The notes beneath the pieces were generated by a model, which did no database searches, had not been told where the DNA came from, and saw nothing but the letters and a program-made list of their open reading frames with translations. A program made the position numbers and the translations under genes. From NCBI RefSeq assembly GCF_030732095.1, contig NZ_JAVAMQ010000002.1, positions 1 to 64,000 of the forward strand: a stretch of 64,000 nucleotides of DNA, in the 5' to 3' direction. This DNA comes from Paracoccus spongiarum. GTDB lineage: Bacteria > Pseudomonadota > Alphaproteobacteria > Rhodobacterales > Rhodobacteraceae. Of the stretch, positions 19,318-29,107 are shown piece after piece. Every line of letters begins with the position of its first letter. Position 1 is the first letter of the stretch.

Positions 19318-20454
19318 TCATGTAAAGTATTCCTCGAGGATACTGCGGTATATCCCTGTCAGCGCGTGGATTTCATCGACCGGCACCCGCTCGTCCACCT
19401 GATGCATGAACCGCCCCACCAGCCCGAATTCGACCACCGGGCAGTGATCCTTGACGAAGCGCGCATCCGAGGTGCCGCCCGATGTCGACAGCACCGGCAC
19501 CCGGCCCGTCGCCTTGGCCACCACATCGCGCACCAGATCCACGAAGGGTCCGGGCCGGGTCAGAAACGCCTCACCCGAGATGTCGGCCTGCACCTCGATC
19601 GTCACGCCCGTCTGCGCGGCAAGGTCCTGCGCGGCGGCGGTCAGCCTGCGCGTCAGCGCGGCGCCGTCATGCAGGTCGTTGAAGCGGATGTTGACCACCG
19701 CCGTCGCGCGTTCGGGGATCACGTTCGAGGCCGGGTTGCCGCAATCGATGCTGGTGATCTGCACGCCCGAAGGATCGAAATGCGCCGTCCCCTCGTCCAG
19801 CGGCGCGGCGATCAGCCCTGCCAGATAGCGTGTCAGCGCGTGCAGCGGGTTGCGGGCGCGATGCGGATAGGCGGCATGGCCCTGCACCCCGGTCGCGGTG
19901 ATGCGGAAGGTTGCCGATCCGCGCCGGCCGATCTTCATCATCTCGCCCATCACCTCGGGGTTCGAGGGCTCGCCGACGATGCAGACATCCATCCGCTCGC
20001 CCTCGGCGGCCATCCAGTCGAGGATCGCGCGGGTGCCGTCCCGCGATGGCCCCTCCTCGTCGCCGGTGATGGTCAGGATCACCGCGCCATCCGGCGGTGT
20101 GTCGGTGACGAAGCCGATCGCCGCCGCCACGAATGCCGCCACGCCCGATTTCATGTCGGTCGCGCCGCGGCCCCAGATCACACCATCCGCGACATGGCCC
20201 GAGAAGGGCGGGTGGCGCCAGGAGGCCGGATCGCCGGGCGGCACCACATCGGTATGGCCGTTGAAGCCAAAGCTGCGCGCGCCCTTCGCGCCCCAGCGGG
20301 CGAACAGGTTCGCGGTCTCGCCCCGGTCGACGCGATGCACCTCGAAGCCCGCCTCGCGCAGCAACCCGGCCAGCAGCACCAGCGCGCCCCCTTCCTCGGG
20401 CGTGACGGAGGGGCATCGGATCAGGCGGGCGGTCAGGTCGGCGGGGTCGATCAT
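19318..20454 (-). CDS. dapE: Succinyl-diaminopimelate desuccinylase
   Basis: A 378-residue M20-family metallohydrolase that hydrolyses N-succinyl-L,L-diaminopimelate in lysine and meso-DAP synthesis. Metal-site motifs are visible: [39 protein letters not shown] (catalytic and metal Glu) and GEPSNPE; the C-terminal GGTSDARF is also typical. The ATG at 20454 is used because GGA lies 6 bases upstream and it abuts the preceding gene's stop by one base; a TTG further up would overlap that gene. Confidence 0.92.
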   Translation of the reverse strand: MIDPADLTARLIRCPSVTPEEGGALVLLAGLLREAGFEVHRVDRGETANLFARWGAKGARSFGFNGHTDVVPPGDPASWRHPPFSGHVADGVIWGRGATDMKSGVAAFVAAAIGFVTDTPPDGAVILTITGDEEGPSRDGTRAILDWMAAEGERMDVCIVGEPSNPEVMGEMMKIGRRGSATFRITATGVQGHAAYPHRARNPLHALTRYLAGLIAAPLDEGTAHFDPSGVQITSIDCGNPASNVIPERATAVVNIRFNDLHDGAALTRRLTAAAQDLAAQTGVTIEVQADISGEAFLTRPGPFVDLVRDVVAKATGRVPVLSTSGGTSDARFVKDHCPVVEFGLVGRFMHQVDERVPVDEIHALTGIYRSILEEYFT

Positions 20455-20455
20455 G

Positions 20456-21220
20456 TCAGGTCCAGAATTCAAGCGCGCGGCGCACGAGGTTCAGCCCCGT
20501 GGCGACCAGCAACAGCAGGGTCCAGCGGCGAAACTGCACCACATCGAGGCGGTCCTGCAAGGCAAAGCCGGCCATCATCCCCGCAACGGCCGGCACGCAC
20601 AGCGCCAGCGACATTGGCAGCGTCTGCGCGTTCAGCACGCCCGACAGCAGATGCGCGACCGTCAGCACGACCGCGCCCATCAGGAACACCACCCCCTGCA
20701 CGCGCACCTGTTCGCGCTTGTCCACCCCAAGCGACAGCAGCAGCACGATCAGCGGCGGCCCCCAGATGCCCGAGATGCCGCCGTAGAGCCCGCCGATCAC
20801 GCCGCTGCCGATCTCGGCCCTGCGGCGATGATGGATCGGCAGCGCCAGCGAACGCCCCGACAGCTGCCACAGCGCAAACAGCACGATCGGCACCCCCAGC
20901 AGCGCATACATCACGCCCTGCGGGATCGCGGTCGCGAAGCCCGCCGAGACGCAGATGAACACCAGCACCGTCCTGATATGCCACCGGAACGCGCGGACCG
21001 AGCCCGCGGCCTCGCGCGGGCCTTGCCGGAAGGCCTGCTGCACATTGGTCAGCAACGTGGGCAGGATCAGCGCGGCCAGCGCCGTGGTGGCCGGCAGGAT
21101 CGAGCCGAAGGCGGACAGCATGATCATCGGCATGGCAAAGCCCACCGCGCCCTTCACGAAGCCCGCGAAGGCGGTGATGGCCATCGCGGCCCAGAATTGC
21201 CAGGCGTCCAGTCCGAACAT
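20456..21220 (-). CDS. TauE/SafE (TSUP) family membrane exporter
   Basis: A 254-residue protein with about seven or eight membrane segments. The paired family motifs are present: [19 protein letters not shown] near the N-terminus and [19 protein letters not shown] in the second half. TSUP proteins move sulfite, sulfoacetate or other small organosulfur anions; the substrate here is unknown. The ATG at 21220 gives the usual N-terminus ([10 protein letters not shown]); an ATG at 21280 would add a Pro-rich leader. It lies one base upstream of dapE and is divergent from the acyl-CoA dehydrogenase gene at 21380. Confidence 0.82.
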   Translation of the reverse strand: MFGLDAWQFWAAMAITAFAGFVKGAVGFAMPMIMLSAFGSILPATTALAALILPTLLTNVQQAFRQGPREAAGSVRAFRWHIRTVLVFICVSAGFATAIPQGVMYALLGVPIVLFALWQLSGRSLALPIHHRRRAEIGSGVIGGLYGGISGIWGPPLIVLLLSLGVDKREQVRVQGVVFLMGAVVLTVAHLLSGVLNAQTLPMSLALCVPAVAGMMAGFALQDRLDVVQFRRWTLLLLVATGLNLVRRALEFWT

Positions 21221-21379
21221 CGCCGAGACGCTAGACCGGCAAGGCGGGATTGGAAATGGCGGAAATTCGGGCAGGCCCATGCGACATTTTCGGTCGCAAG
21301 TGGCCGTCTTTGCGCATTATAGTTGCGCTGCACATGCGAAGGCTTTAGCTGTGCTGCAATGCCGAAAGGGGTCGATTCG

Positions 21380-22987
21380 ATGAAAGACATGCCGCAAGAC
21401 ACCGCCGCCGTCCTGTCCGAGCTTGAGGACCTGCAATCGCGGGCGACCGACGCGCTGCGCGGCCTCGTCGCCCCCTTGGGCAAGGTCGAGGCCGAGGCGC
21501 TGGAGACGCATCAGCACGCGGCCCATGCGCTGTCCTGGCTGGCCACCTATGTCGAGGCGCTGAAGCAGCTGTCGGCATGGTCGGGTCGCGTCACCGGCGA
21601 GATCGAGGCGCTGATCGCGCAGATCGGCCTGGGCGAGTATCTGACCCAGATCGCCGGCGGCATCATGATGAGCCAGAACGAATTCGCCCGGCTGTCCGAT
21701 CTGGGCGTCGCCTGGCAGCCCTCGGAGGCAGCGCGGGCGCTGATGGCGGGCAACACCGCCGAGGCCCGCGCCCGGCTGGCCCGGCTGATCGCCGAGGCGC
21801 GGGGCAGCGCGACCTTTGGAAAGTCGGGGCTGGACGAGGATCTGGAAATGATCCGCGACCAGTTCCGCCGCTGGGCGGACGACAAGGTGGTGCCCTTCGC
21901 GCATGACTGGCACCTCAGGGATGAACTCATCCCCATCGAGATCATCGAGGAACTGGCCGGGCTGGGCGTCTTTGGCCTGACCATCCCCGAGGAGCTTGGC
22001 GGCCTCGGCATGTCCAAGGCGGCGATGGTCGTGGTCAGCGAGGAGTTGTCGCGGGGCTATATCGGCGTGGGCAGCCTTGGCACGCGCAGCGAGATCGCGG
22101 CCGAGCTGATCCTCGGCGGCGGCACCGACGCGCAGAAGGCCCAGTGGCTGCCGCGCCTCGCCTCGGGCGAAATCCTGCCGACCGCCGTCTTCACCGAACC
22201 GAATACCGGCAGCGATCTGGGCAGCCTGCGCACCCGCGCCGTCCTTGATGGCGATGTCTGGAAGGTGACGGGCAACAAGACCTGGATCACCCATGCCGCG
22301 CGCACCCATGTGATGACGCTGCTGGCGCGCACCGATCCCGACACGACCGATTATCGCGGCTTGTCGATGTTTCTTGCCGAAAAGACCCCCGGCACCGACG
22401 CGGCACCCTTTCCGACCCCCGGCATGACCGGCGGCGAGATCGAGGTGCTGGGCTATCGCGGCATGAAGGAATACGAGCTTGGTTTCGACGGCTTCGAGGT
22501 CAGGGCCGAAAACCTGCTGGGCGGCGTCACCGGCCAGGGTTTCAAGCAGCTGATGCAGACCTTCGAATCGGCACGCATCCAGACCGCAGCCCGCGCGATC
22601 GGCGTGGCCCAGAACGCAATGGAGCTGGGCCTGCAATACGCGCTTGACCGCAAGCAGTTCGGCAAACCGCTGATCGAATTTCCGCGCGTCGCCGACAAGC
22701 TGGCGATGATGGCCGTCGAGATCATGATCGCCCGCCAGCTGACCTATTTCAGCGCCTGGGAAAAGGATCACGGCCATCGCTGCGACCTCGAGGCCGGCAT
22801 GGCCAAGCTGCTGGGCGCCCGCATCGCATGGGCCTGCGCCGACAACGCGCTGCAGATCCACGGCGGCAACGGCTTCGCGCTGGAATACCAGATCAGCCGG
22901 GTGCTGTGCGATGCGCGCATCCTGAACATCTTCGAGGGCGCGGCCGAGATTCAGGCACAGGTCATCGCACGGCGTCTGTTGGGCTGA
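21380..22987 (+). CDS. mcd: (2S)-methylsuccinyl-CoA dehydrogenase-type acyl-CoA dehydrogenase
   Basis: A 535-residue flavin dehydrogenase. It has about 150 extra N-terminal residues ahead of the ACAD core, including YLTQIAGGIMMSQNEFARL, which I recall as typical of methylsuccinyl-CoA dehydrogenase of the ethylmalonyl-CoA pathway. The core has FTEPNTGSDLGSLRT, the Trp-Ile-Thr flavin motif (NKTWITH), the ALQIHGGNGF motif and the C-terminal NIFEGAAEIQ. A closely related plain acyl-CoA dehydrogenase cannot be excluded. AAAGGGG sits about 10 bases before the ATG. The pathway partner malyl-CoA lyase is at 45250. Confidence 0.78.
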   Translation: MKDMPQDTAAVLSELEDLQSRATDALRGLVAPLGKVEAEALETHQHAAHALSWLATYVEALKQLSAWSGRVTGEIEALIAQIGLGEYLTQIAGGIMMSQNEFARLSDLGVAWQPSEAARALMAGNTAEARARLARLIAEARGSATFGKSGLDEDLEMIRDQFRRWADDKVVPFAHDWHLRDELIPIEIIEELAGLGVFGLTIPEELGGLGMSKAAMVVVSEELSRGYIGVGSLGTRSEIAAELILGGGTDAQKAQWLPRLASGEILPTAVFTEPNTGSDLGSLRTRAVLDGDVWKVTGNKTWITHAARTHVMTLLARTDPDTTDYRGLSMFLAEKTPGTDAAPFPTPGMTGGEIEVLGYRGMKEYELGFDGFEVRAENLLGGVTGQGFKQLMQTFESARIQTAARAIGVAQNAMELGLQYALDRKQFGKPLIEFPRVADKLAMMAVEIMIARQLTYFSAWEKDHGHRCDLEAGMAKLLGARIAWACADNALQIHGGNGFALEYQISRVLCDARILNIFEGAAEIQAQVIARRLLG

Positions 22988-23064
22988 GATCCTTTCGGCT
23001 AGAGTGCTGGAACCGCGACGGAATTATCGCGTTCTGTACTGATTCGCGCTTGAAGGAGACGCCG

Positions 23065-23547
23065 ATGCCCGCAATGAACCGCGCCCGCCTTTCCCTTGTC
23101 GGCCTCGCTGCCCTGTTGGCGCTTGCGGCCTGCCAGCCCGTTCCGCCTGCGGCAGTGACGCCGGGCGGGGAGGATCGGGGTTTCATTCCGGGCGGCAGCT
23201 ATGTGCTGGTCGGCATGGACGGCGCGACCGTGCCGCTGCGCGATGTGACCCTGCTGGTCGAGGAGAAGCGGCTGTCCGGTCAGGGTCCGTGCAACTCATT
23301 CTCGGCCGCGAACAATGCGGACCTTCCGGCGGTGTCGCTGTCCCCGATCATCTCGACCAAGATGGCCTGCAAGGACCTGAAGCTCGAGAACCGGTTCCTG
23401 TCGGTGTTGCAGGCCGCGACCGCGATGGAATTCTATGGCGGTGTGCTGAAGGTCAAGTCGCCCTCGACCTGGCTGATCTTCGAGCATGGCGTTCGCGCTG
23501 GCACCGGCACGGTCTCAGCGCTTGAGCAGGCACGCGGCGTACAATAA
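23065..23547 (+). CDS. META-domain lipoprotein
   Basis: A 160-residue lipoprotein with lipobox ALAAC (LLALAACQP). The rest resembles the META/HslJ domain: GGSYVLVGMDG, then GQGPCNSFSAANNA with the conserved Asn-x-Phe region, and STKMACKDLKLENRFL. Such proteins are envelope-located and linked to heat-shock or novobiocin tolerance in E. coli, but the molecular role is not known. AAGGAGA lies 7 bases before the ATG. It follows the mcd gene by 77 bases and converges with recO, 3 bases away. Confidence 0.75.
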   Translation: MPAMNRARLSLVGLAALLALAACQPVPPAAVTPGGEDRGFIPGGSYVLVGMDGATVPLRDVTLLVEEKRLSGQGPCNSFSAANNADLPAVSLSPIISTKMACKDLKLENRFLSVLQAATAMEFYGGVLKVKSPSTWLIFEHGVRAGTGTVSALEQARGVQ

Positions 23548-23550
23548 CCG

Positions 23551-24285
23551 TCAGTCGCCGGGCGCGGCGGCGGCGGCAAGTCTCTGAACCAGCCTGTCGC
23601 GCGCCGGCGGAAGCCGCCTGCCAACCAGTTCGGCGGCAAGGCGGCTGCCAAGGAAATGGCCGGTGATCGCCAGCCCCTCGATCACGCCCCCGCCGCGGTT
23701 GTCGCCTGCCCCGCCTAGCAGAGCCGGCAGCGGCAGCAGCCGGTCGGCCCAGTCCCCTGCGCCTTGCCGGCTGACCGCCCGGCCGCTGCGCGGGCTGACA
23801 TAGACCAGCCCGTCGCGCGCGCCGGTGACGGCGCAGCGGCCAAGATCCAGACCGAAGCCCATCTCGTCCAAAAGCCGCATTTCCCACCGCAGATAGGCCG
23901 GCGGCCAGTCCGTCCCGGCCTCGATGGCGTCCAGCAGCGCCTCGGTCTCGCGGGCCAGCAGCGGGTGCGGATCGCGTTCGGGCAGCGAAAACACCAGCAG
24001 CGCGCAGATCGCGTTCAGCCCGGCCAGGGCCAGCGGATCGGCCATCAGGCCGGATCGCAGGCGCACGGGCTCGGCGCTGAAATGTCCCAGCTGATCGTCG
24101 CTTCGCGCGCGCCAGCGCAGGTCCAGCCGGGCGCCCGGCTGCAGCATCGCCGCGCGCTTGCGCGAGGCGCCGCCGGGCACCAGCCCGGCGTGGCGGCCAT
24201 GTTCGGCGGTCAGCACGTCGATGATGATGGCCGTCTCGCCATGCGGACGGCGCGCGATCACCGTGCCCTCGGCCTGCCACTGCAT
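23551..24285 (-). CDS. recO: DNA repair protein RecO
   Basis: A 244-residue RecFOR-pathway mediator that anneals DNA and helps load RecA at gaps. The N-terminal OB fold begins WQAEGTVIARRPHGETAIII; the helical middle part has PPAYLRWEMRLLDEMGFGLDL, and CAVTGARDGLVYVSPRSGRA follows where other RecO proteins often have a zinc-binding Cys cluster, of which only one Cys remains here. In many alphaproteobacteria recO follows era directly; here four other genes lie between them. Confidence 0.9.
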   Translation of the reverse strand: MQWQAEGTVIARRPHGETAIIIDVLTAEHGRHAGLVPGGASRKRAAMLQPGARLDLRWRARSDDQLGHFSAEPVRLRSGLMADPLALAGLNAICALLVFSLPERDPHPLLARETEALLDAIEAGTDWPPAYLRWEMRLLDEMGFGLDLGRCAVTGARDGLVYVSPRSGRAVSRQGAGDWADRLLPLPALLGGAGDNRGGGVIEGLAITGHFLGSRLAAELVGRRLPPARDRLVQRLAAAAAPGD

Positions 24286-24294
24286 CGCCGCCGC

Positions 24295-24738
24295 TCAGCC
24301 GTCGGCGGCAGGCAGCGTCAGCCCGCCATCCTGCGACAGCGGCCAGAACGGATTGGTCGCGATTTCCCATACATGCCCGTCGGGATCGGCGAAATACCCC
24401 GAATAGCCGCCCCAGAAGACCCGTCCCGGCTGCTTGAGGCAGGTTGCGCCCGCAGCCAGCGCCGCGGCAAAGACGGCATCGGTCTCGGCATCGTTGTCGC
24501 AATTCTGCGCCAGCGTGATCGCACCGGTGCCGAGGGGCGCGCCCGGCCTGCCCTGGTCGGCCGCCAGATCGTCACGCCCGAACAGCGCCAGCACCGCCCC
24601 GTTCATCTGGTAGAAGATCACCCCCTCGGCAGGGCCGGGATGCGCCACCCAGCCCCAGGCGCCGTAGAATTCGGCCGCGCGCGCGAGGTCCGCGACGCCA
24701 AGCGTGATGAGGGTGACGCGCTGCCGGGGCAAGGCCAT
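24295..24738 (-). CDS. VOC-superfamily (glyoxalase/dioxygenase-like) protein
   Basis: A 147-residue protein with two beta-alpha-beta-beta-beta modules. The first contains TLITLGVADLARAAEFYGAWGW and the second GYSGYFADPDGHVWEIATNP, the usual C-terminal signature with the metal-ligand Glu. The family includes glyoxalase I, fosfomycin-resistance proteins and dioxygenases, and the function cannot be told from the sequence. The gene ends 9 bases before recO begins, so the two are probably co-transcribed. Confidence 0.8.
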   Translation of the reverse strand: MALPRQRVTLITLGVADLARAAEFYGAWGWVAHPGPAEGVIFYQMNGAVLALFGRDDLAADQGRPGAPLGTGAITLAQNCDNDAETDAVFAAALAAGATCLKQPGRVFWGGYSGYFADPDGHVWEIATNPFWPLSQDGGLTLPAADG

Positions 24739-24801
24739 GCCGTTCTCCTTCGGTGAGGTCGCGCGAGGCTGGCATGGTGTGGCGCAAGCGGCAAGGCCGC
24801 G

Positions 24802-25743
24802 CTACTGCGCGCGATGCGTTGCCTGCGCCGCCCGGCGCAGCCTGCGTCCGGCGCGCGCGGCGCGGATCATGCTGGCGGAATACAGCACCAGCGCCATCCA
24901 GATCATCGGAAAGGCGATCATCCGCGCGGTGCCCATCGGCTCGTCGAACAGCAGCACCGCGCAGAGGAAGATCATCGTCGGCGCGATGTATTGCAGGATG
25001 CCCATGGTCGACAGGCGCACCAGCTTGGCGCCATTCGCATAGAACAGCAGCGGGATTGCGGTGATCGGCCCGCAGCCCAGCAGCAGCAGCGTCTGGGCCG
25101 GCGTGCCGGACAGGAAATGCCCGCGCCCCTCCAGCCCCGTCCAGATCACGAAGGCCAGCGCCACCGGCGTCAGCAGCATCACCTCGAGCGTGAAGCCCTG
25201 GTTCGGGCCAAGCGGCAGGCTGCGCTTGCAATAGGCATAAAAGCCCCAGCTGAGCGTCAGCCCGATCGCCACGAGCGGCACCCGCCCGGCCTGCAGCGCC
25301 AGCACCACCACCGCAAGCGCGGCCAGCGCGATGGCGGCGATCTGCGCCGCGCCCAGCCGTTCCTTCAGCAGGGTCGCACCCAGGAAGATGCTGAACAGCG
25401 GATTGATGTAATAGCCAAGCGCGGCGTCAAGCGCCTGGCCATTGGCGATGGCCCAGACATAGATCAGCCAGTTGACCGAGATCAGTGCCGCCGTCAGCGC
25501 CGCCATCGCCAGCAGCCGCGGCTGGCGCAGCGCGGCCACCACATCCGCCGACCGCCGCTGCCACAGCAGCACCGCCGCCGCGATGGGCAGCGACCACAGA
25601 ACGCGATGCGCGATCACCTCGGCCGGGGGCACCTCGGCCAGCGCCTTCATGTAGATCGGCAGGAAGCCCCACAGCCCATAGGCGGCCACGGCGAATGCCA
25701 GACCGCGAGGGGAATCGACCTGATCAGGACCCGTGCCGCTCAT
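24802..25743 (-). CDS. rarD: RarD-type EamA-family permease
   Basis: A 313-residue inner-membrane protein with about ten membrane segments, from the drug/metabolite transporter superfamily. The N-terminus GLAFAVAAYGLWGFLPIYMK, the segment AHRVLWSLPIAAAVLL, and NWLIYVWAIANGQALDAALG with GYYINPLFSIFLG match RarD closely. RarD is annotated as chloramphenicol-sensitive protein, but its physiological substrate is not established. It lies between the Hint protein gene and the VOC gene on the same strand. Confidence 0.88.
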   Translation of the reverse strand: MSGTGPDQVDSPRGLAFAVAAYGLWGFLPIYMKALAEVPPAEVIAHRVLWSLPIAAAVLLWQRRSADVVAALRQPRLLAMAALTAALISVNWLIYVWAIANGQALDAALGYYINPLFSIFLGATLLKERLGAAQIAAIALAALAVVVLALQAGRVPLVAIGLTLSWGFYAYCKRSLPLGPNQGFTLEVMLLTPVALAFVIWTGLEGRGHFLSGTPAQTLLLLGCGPITAIPLLFYANGAKLVRLSTMGILQYIAPTMIFLCAVLLFDEPMGTARMIAFPMIWMALVLYSASMIRAARAGRRLRRAAQATHRAQ

Positions 25744-25794
25744 CCGGCTTGCATATGCTGCAATCGCAGGCAGCGCCAGAGGCCGAGTGCGGGC

Positions 25795-26964
25795 CTAGAC
25801 CAGAAGCGGCCGGTCGTTGCGCAGATGCCGCCGCGCGAGGCTGCGCCCCTGCCGCCCGGAGGGACAGGGACGGGCAAGCGGCCGGGTGCCGCCGCCCCCC
25901 CCAAGGTCGGGAAACAGCGTCAGCAGTTCGGCGCGGGCAGCCGGCCCGACGCTGCGCAGCGCCTCGGGGCCGGGATGCAGGGTCTCGGCCGGGGTGCCGT
26001 TCGCGGCGACGATCTCATGGGCGTCGCAGGCGAAATGCCAGTAATCGACCGGCCCGCCGCCGCCATCGGTCGCAATGCCCGGCAGACCGGCCAGATGGCG
26101 CGCGGCAACCAGCACCTCGTCGGCGCCGAACATCCGCTGCGCGATGGTCGAGCGGACCAGCACCCGATGCTGCGGCGACAGGCGCAGGTCGGCCTGCGGC
26201 AACCCGATGCCCAGGGCGCCCGCGGCGATGTGGATCGGGCGCAGCCGGGGCAGCAGGCCCAGCAGGACCGGCTCGACCCGCCGCCGCCCGATCCAGCGGA
26301 TCGGCTGCGCGCCGTGGTCGCGGGTCAGCACCGCATCGCCCCGCCGCAACGTCTCGACCGGGCGATCGCCCGAGGGCGTGGCGATCAGGGTGCCCGCGAC
26401 AAAGCAGATCACCGCGCCATCCCGCGTCAGCCGCGCATTCAGCCCCGCCCCGTTGGTCAGGAAGCTGGCCGAGCGGGTGAAGTCGGCAAGATTGGGGCTT
26501 TGTTGCAGGTCGTCGCCATCGATGAGGGTCAGCAGCCGGCCCGGCGGGTAAAGCCCCTCGTCGCCCGCCCGATAGCGGCCAAGCTGGGCGTTCCAGCCGC
26601 GCGAGATCGTCACCCCGACCGGCTGGTTGTCGATCGCAAGCCAAGTGGCGCGGAAATACAGCCCCGTCTGCGGGTCCTGCAGGATCATCTCGAAATCGGC
26701 CTCGACGGTCGCGCCGCCGCCGAAGGTGGTCCCGTTCAGGGTGACAGGCTGGGCCAGACGCGCGCCGCCATCATCGGGAAAGTCGTCCGCGCCCGCCCGC
26801 GTCGCGGTGGTCAGCTGCGCGGTTGCGCGCGACGCGAAGGCGACAGTGCTGGTTCCGGTCTCGCCGCCCGAGCCGATCTCGCCCTCGGATTGTCCGCCCT
26901 GCCGGAACAGCCCCGCCGGATCGAGGACCGCGGCCCATTCGATGATCGAGAAGGTGAATGCCAC
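25795..26964 (-). CDS. Hint (Hedgehog/intein)-domain protein
   Basis: A 389-residue protein. The N-terminal 200 residues are a beta-rich region of unknown function; the Hint domain begins at about residue 187 with ICFVAGTLIATPSGDRPVETL, carrying the Cys nucleophile, and continues through RGDAVLTRDHGAQPIRWIGR to LSPQHRVLV and AHEIVAANGTPAETLHP. Proteins of this build are common in Rhodobacterales, often several per genome, and none has a clear role; whether this domain self-processes is unknown. The GTG at 26964 is chosen because GGGAGG lies 4 bases upstream. An AT-rich promoter is visible at 27083. Confidence 0.82.
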   Translation of the reverse strand: MAFTFSIIEWAAVLDPAGLFRQGGQSEGEIGSGGETGTSTVAFASRATAQLTTATRAGADDFPDDGGARLAQPVTLNGTTFGGGATVEADFEMILQDPQTGLYFRATWLAIDNQPVGVTISRGWNAQLGRYRAGDEGLYPPGRLLTLIDGDDLQQSPNLADFTRSASFLTNGAGLNARLTRDGAVICFVAGTLIATPSGDRPVETLRRGDAVLTRDHGAQPIRWIGRRRVEPVLLGLLPRLRPIHIAAGALGIGLPQADLRLSPQHRVLVRSTIAQRMFGADEVLVAARHLAGLPGIATDGGGGPVDYWHFACDAHEIVAANGTPAETLHPGPEALRSVGPAARAELLTLFPDLGGGGGTRPLARPCPSGRQGRSLARRHLRNDRPLLV

Positions 26965-27082
26965 GATGCCTCCCGCGCTGGTAACAGGGCGAGGATGGCA
27001 CAGGCGGTGCAACAACCATAGCGCGAATATCGCCAATCCAGCGCCGCGAAGCTCGGGCGGATATTCGACCACCAGAGATATT

Positions 27083-27088
27083 ATTATA
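27083..27088 (-). promoter_or_regulatory. Consensus -10 box upstream of the Hint-protein gene
   Basis: On the minus strand a perfect TATAAT stands in an AT-rich patch (about 27070-27105) inside otherwise GC-rich DNA, about 119 bases upstream of the GTG start of the Hint gene. No convincing -35 box is present at 17 bases, so an extended or activator-dependent promoter is possible. Confidence 0.45.
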
Positions 27089-27159
27089 CCTTTACATCAG
27101 TTCTTTGCGAAAACAAGCCCGGCCCCGTCGAGGGGATTTCGCGTCGCGCGACCCGACGA

Positions 27160-27495
27160 TCACCGCAGCCCGTCCTCGTCCAGAAGCGTCCGGCCATCGC
27201 GGCTTTCGATCTCGATTACCCAGAGATCGCGGTCGATGTCGCGCTGCCGGCGGATGGCCTCGTCGATCTGCGCCTCGGGCGCCTCGGCCTGAACCTGCCA
27301 GCGGCGGCTGTCGCCGAGCAGGTCCCATTCGCGGCCCAGCAGGATCGCGGTGCCGTCGAGGCGGGCGCATTTCACCAGGATCGCGCCTGCCGTGTCATCG
27401 CCGCGCGCCAGCACATAGGCGGGGATGTTGGCCAGGCCAAGCCGTGCCAGATAGGCCGCGACCCACACGCCCGAGGCCAGCCGCGGCTCGGCCAT
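27160..27495 (-). CDS. DUF1491-family protein
   Basis: A 111-residue protein. The family pattern is clear: SGVWVAAYLARLGLANIPAYV, AILVKCARLDGTAILLGREWD, RDIDRDLWVIEIESRDGRTL and the C-terminal LLDEDGL. DUF1491 is confined mainly to alphaproteobacteria and has no assigned function. Its ATG overlaps the era stop by one base, so it is the next gene of the rnc-era transcript. Confidence 0.85.
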   Translation of the reverse strand: MAEPRLASGVWVAAYLARLGLANIPAYVLARGDDTAGAILVKCARLDGTAILLGREWDLLGDSRRWQVQAEAPEAQIDEAIRRQRDIDRDLWVIEIESRDGRTLLDEDGLR

Positions 27496-28421
27496 CAGCG
27501 GCCCGGATCGCCGTCGCGGAAATCGAGGCCGATCTCGCCGTAGCGTTCGGCCTCGTCCTGCCAGTTCTCGCGGACCTTGACCTGCAGGAACAGATGGACG
27601 CGGCGGCCCATGAACTCCTCCAGCTCGCCCCGCGCCGCCTGGCCCACGGCCTTGATGGTTTCACCCCCCTTGCCCAGCACGATGCCCTTGTGGCCAGGGC
27701 GCGCGACATAGACGATCTGGTCGACCCGCGCGCTGCCGTCCTTGCGCTCTTCCCAGGCCTCGGTCTCGACCGTCAGCTGGTAGGGAATTTCCTCGTGCAG
27801 GCGCAGGGTCAGCTTTTCTCGCGTGATTTCGGCCGCGATCATCCGCATCGGCAGGTCGGCGATCTGATCCTCGGGATAAAGCCAGGGGCTTTCGGGCAGC
27901 GATGCGGCCAGCCAGTCACGCAGATCGTCGCAGCCATAGCCCTTTTCGGCCGAGATCATGAAGCTGTTGCAGAACGGATAGGCCTCGTTCAGCTGCTGCG
28001 ACAGGGCCAGCAGCACCTCGGCCTTGACCCTGTCGATCTTGTTGATGACCAGCGCCACGGGGGTCCGCGTCTCCAGCGCCTTCAGCTGGTCGATGATCGC
28101 CTGCGCGCCCTCGGTCAGCCCGCGATGCGCCTCGACCAGCATCAGGATGATGTCGGCATCCGCCGCCCCGCCCCAGGCGGCCGCGACCATCGAGCGGTCA
28201 AGCCGGCGGCGCGGGCGGAAGATGCCGGGCGTGTCGACGAAGACGATCTGGCTGTCGCCGGCCATGGCAATGCCCCGGATCCGGGCGCGCGTGGTCTGCA
28301 CCTTGTGGGTCACGATGCTGACCTTGGCGCCGACCATCTGGTTCAGCAGCGTGGACTTGCCGGCATTCGGCTCGCCGATCAGGGCGACGAAGCCCGCGCG
28401 GGTGACGGGGGTATCGGTCAT
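27495..28421 (-). CDS. era: GTPase Era
   Basis: A 308-residue GTPase that binds 16S rRNA and assists 30S ribosome maturation. GTPase motifs are G1 [10 protein letters not shown], the switch region ([17 protein letters not shown]), G3 DTPGIF and G4 NKID. The C-terminal KH RNA-binding domain has [18 protein letters not shown]. The ATG at 28421 overlaps the rnc stop as ATGA, indicating coupled translation. Confidence 0.95.
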   Translation of the reverse strand: MTDTPVTRAGFVALIGEPNAGKSTLLNQMVGAKVSIVTHKVQTTRARIRGIAMAGDSQIVFVDTPGIFRPRRRLDRSMVAAAWGGAADADIILMLVEAHRGLTEGAQAIIDQLKALETRTPVALVINKIDRVKAEVLLALSQQLNEAYPFCNSFMISAEKGYGCDDLRDWLAASLPESPWLYPEDQIADLPMRMIAAEITREKLTLRLHEEIPYQLTVETEAWEERKDGSARVDQIVYVARPGHKGIVLGKGGETIKAVGQAARGELEEFMGRRVHLFLQVKVRENWQDEAERYGEIGLDFRDGDPGR

Positions 28422-29107
28422 TGACGGCCCTCCAGCCGGTCCAGCAGCGCCTGGGCGGCGGCCTGTTCGATGCTGCGCTTGGTTCCCGCGCCGCTGGCCT
28501 CGGCCGTCCGGCCATCGGCAAGCCGCGCGGTGATGTGAAAGATCGGGGCATGGTCCGGCCCGCCGCGGGCGGTCTGTTCGTAGACGGGCGGCGGCATGCC
28601 ATTGGCCTGGGCCCATTCCTGCAAGGCGGTCTTGGCATCGCGCGGGTCGTCCTCGAGGCTGGCCAGCCGGTCGGCCCACAGCCGCATGACGACCTGCCGC
28701 GCGGCCTCGAATCCCGCATCCAGATAGATCGCCGCCAGCACCGCCTCCATCGCATCGGCCAGCAACGCCTCCTTGCGGCGGCCGCCCGACATCATCTCGG
28801 ACCGGCCCAGCTTCAGCACCTCGCCAAGACCGATCTGCCGGGCCACGCCCGCGCAGGTCTCGCCCCTCACCAGCGCGTTGTAGCGGGGCGCCAGCTGCCC
28901 CTCGCTTGCGGCCAGATCGGCGCTGAACAGCGCCTCGGCCATCACCAGCCCCAGCACCCGGTCGCCCAGGAATTCCAGCCGCTGGTTGTCCGGCCGGGTC
29001 GCCGAGGCGATCGAGCCATGGGTCAGCGCCCGGATCAGCAGTTCGGGTCGCGCGAAATCATGGCCCAGGCGGGCCATGAAGGCGCGAATATCGGCACCGG
29101 GGGTCAA
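28418..29107 (-). CDS. rnc: Ribonuclease III
   Basis: A 229-residue double-strand-specific endonuclease for rRNA and mRNA processing. The signature [18 protein letters not shown] is at residues 39-56 with catalytic Glu and Asp; the second acidic cluster ([16 protein letters not shown]) is near residue 112. A C-terminal double-stranded-RNA-binding domain ends the protein ([12 protein letters not shown]). It overlaps lepB upstream and era downstream by 4 bases each, so lepB-rnc-era forms a tight operon. Confidence 0.95.
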   Translation of the reverse strand: MTPGADIRAFMARLGHDFARPELLIRALTHGSIASATRPDNQRLEFLGDRVLGLVMAEALFSADLAASEGQLAPRYNALVRGETCAGVARQIGLGEVLKLGRSEMMSGGRRKEALLADAMEAVLAAIYLDAGFEAARQVVMRLWADRLASLEDDPRDAKTALQEWAQANGMPPPVYEQTARGGPDHAPIFHITARLADGRTAEASGAGTKRSIEQAAAQALLDRLEGRQ

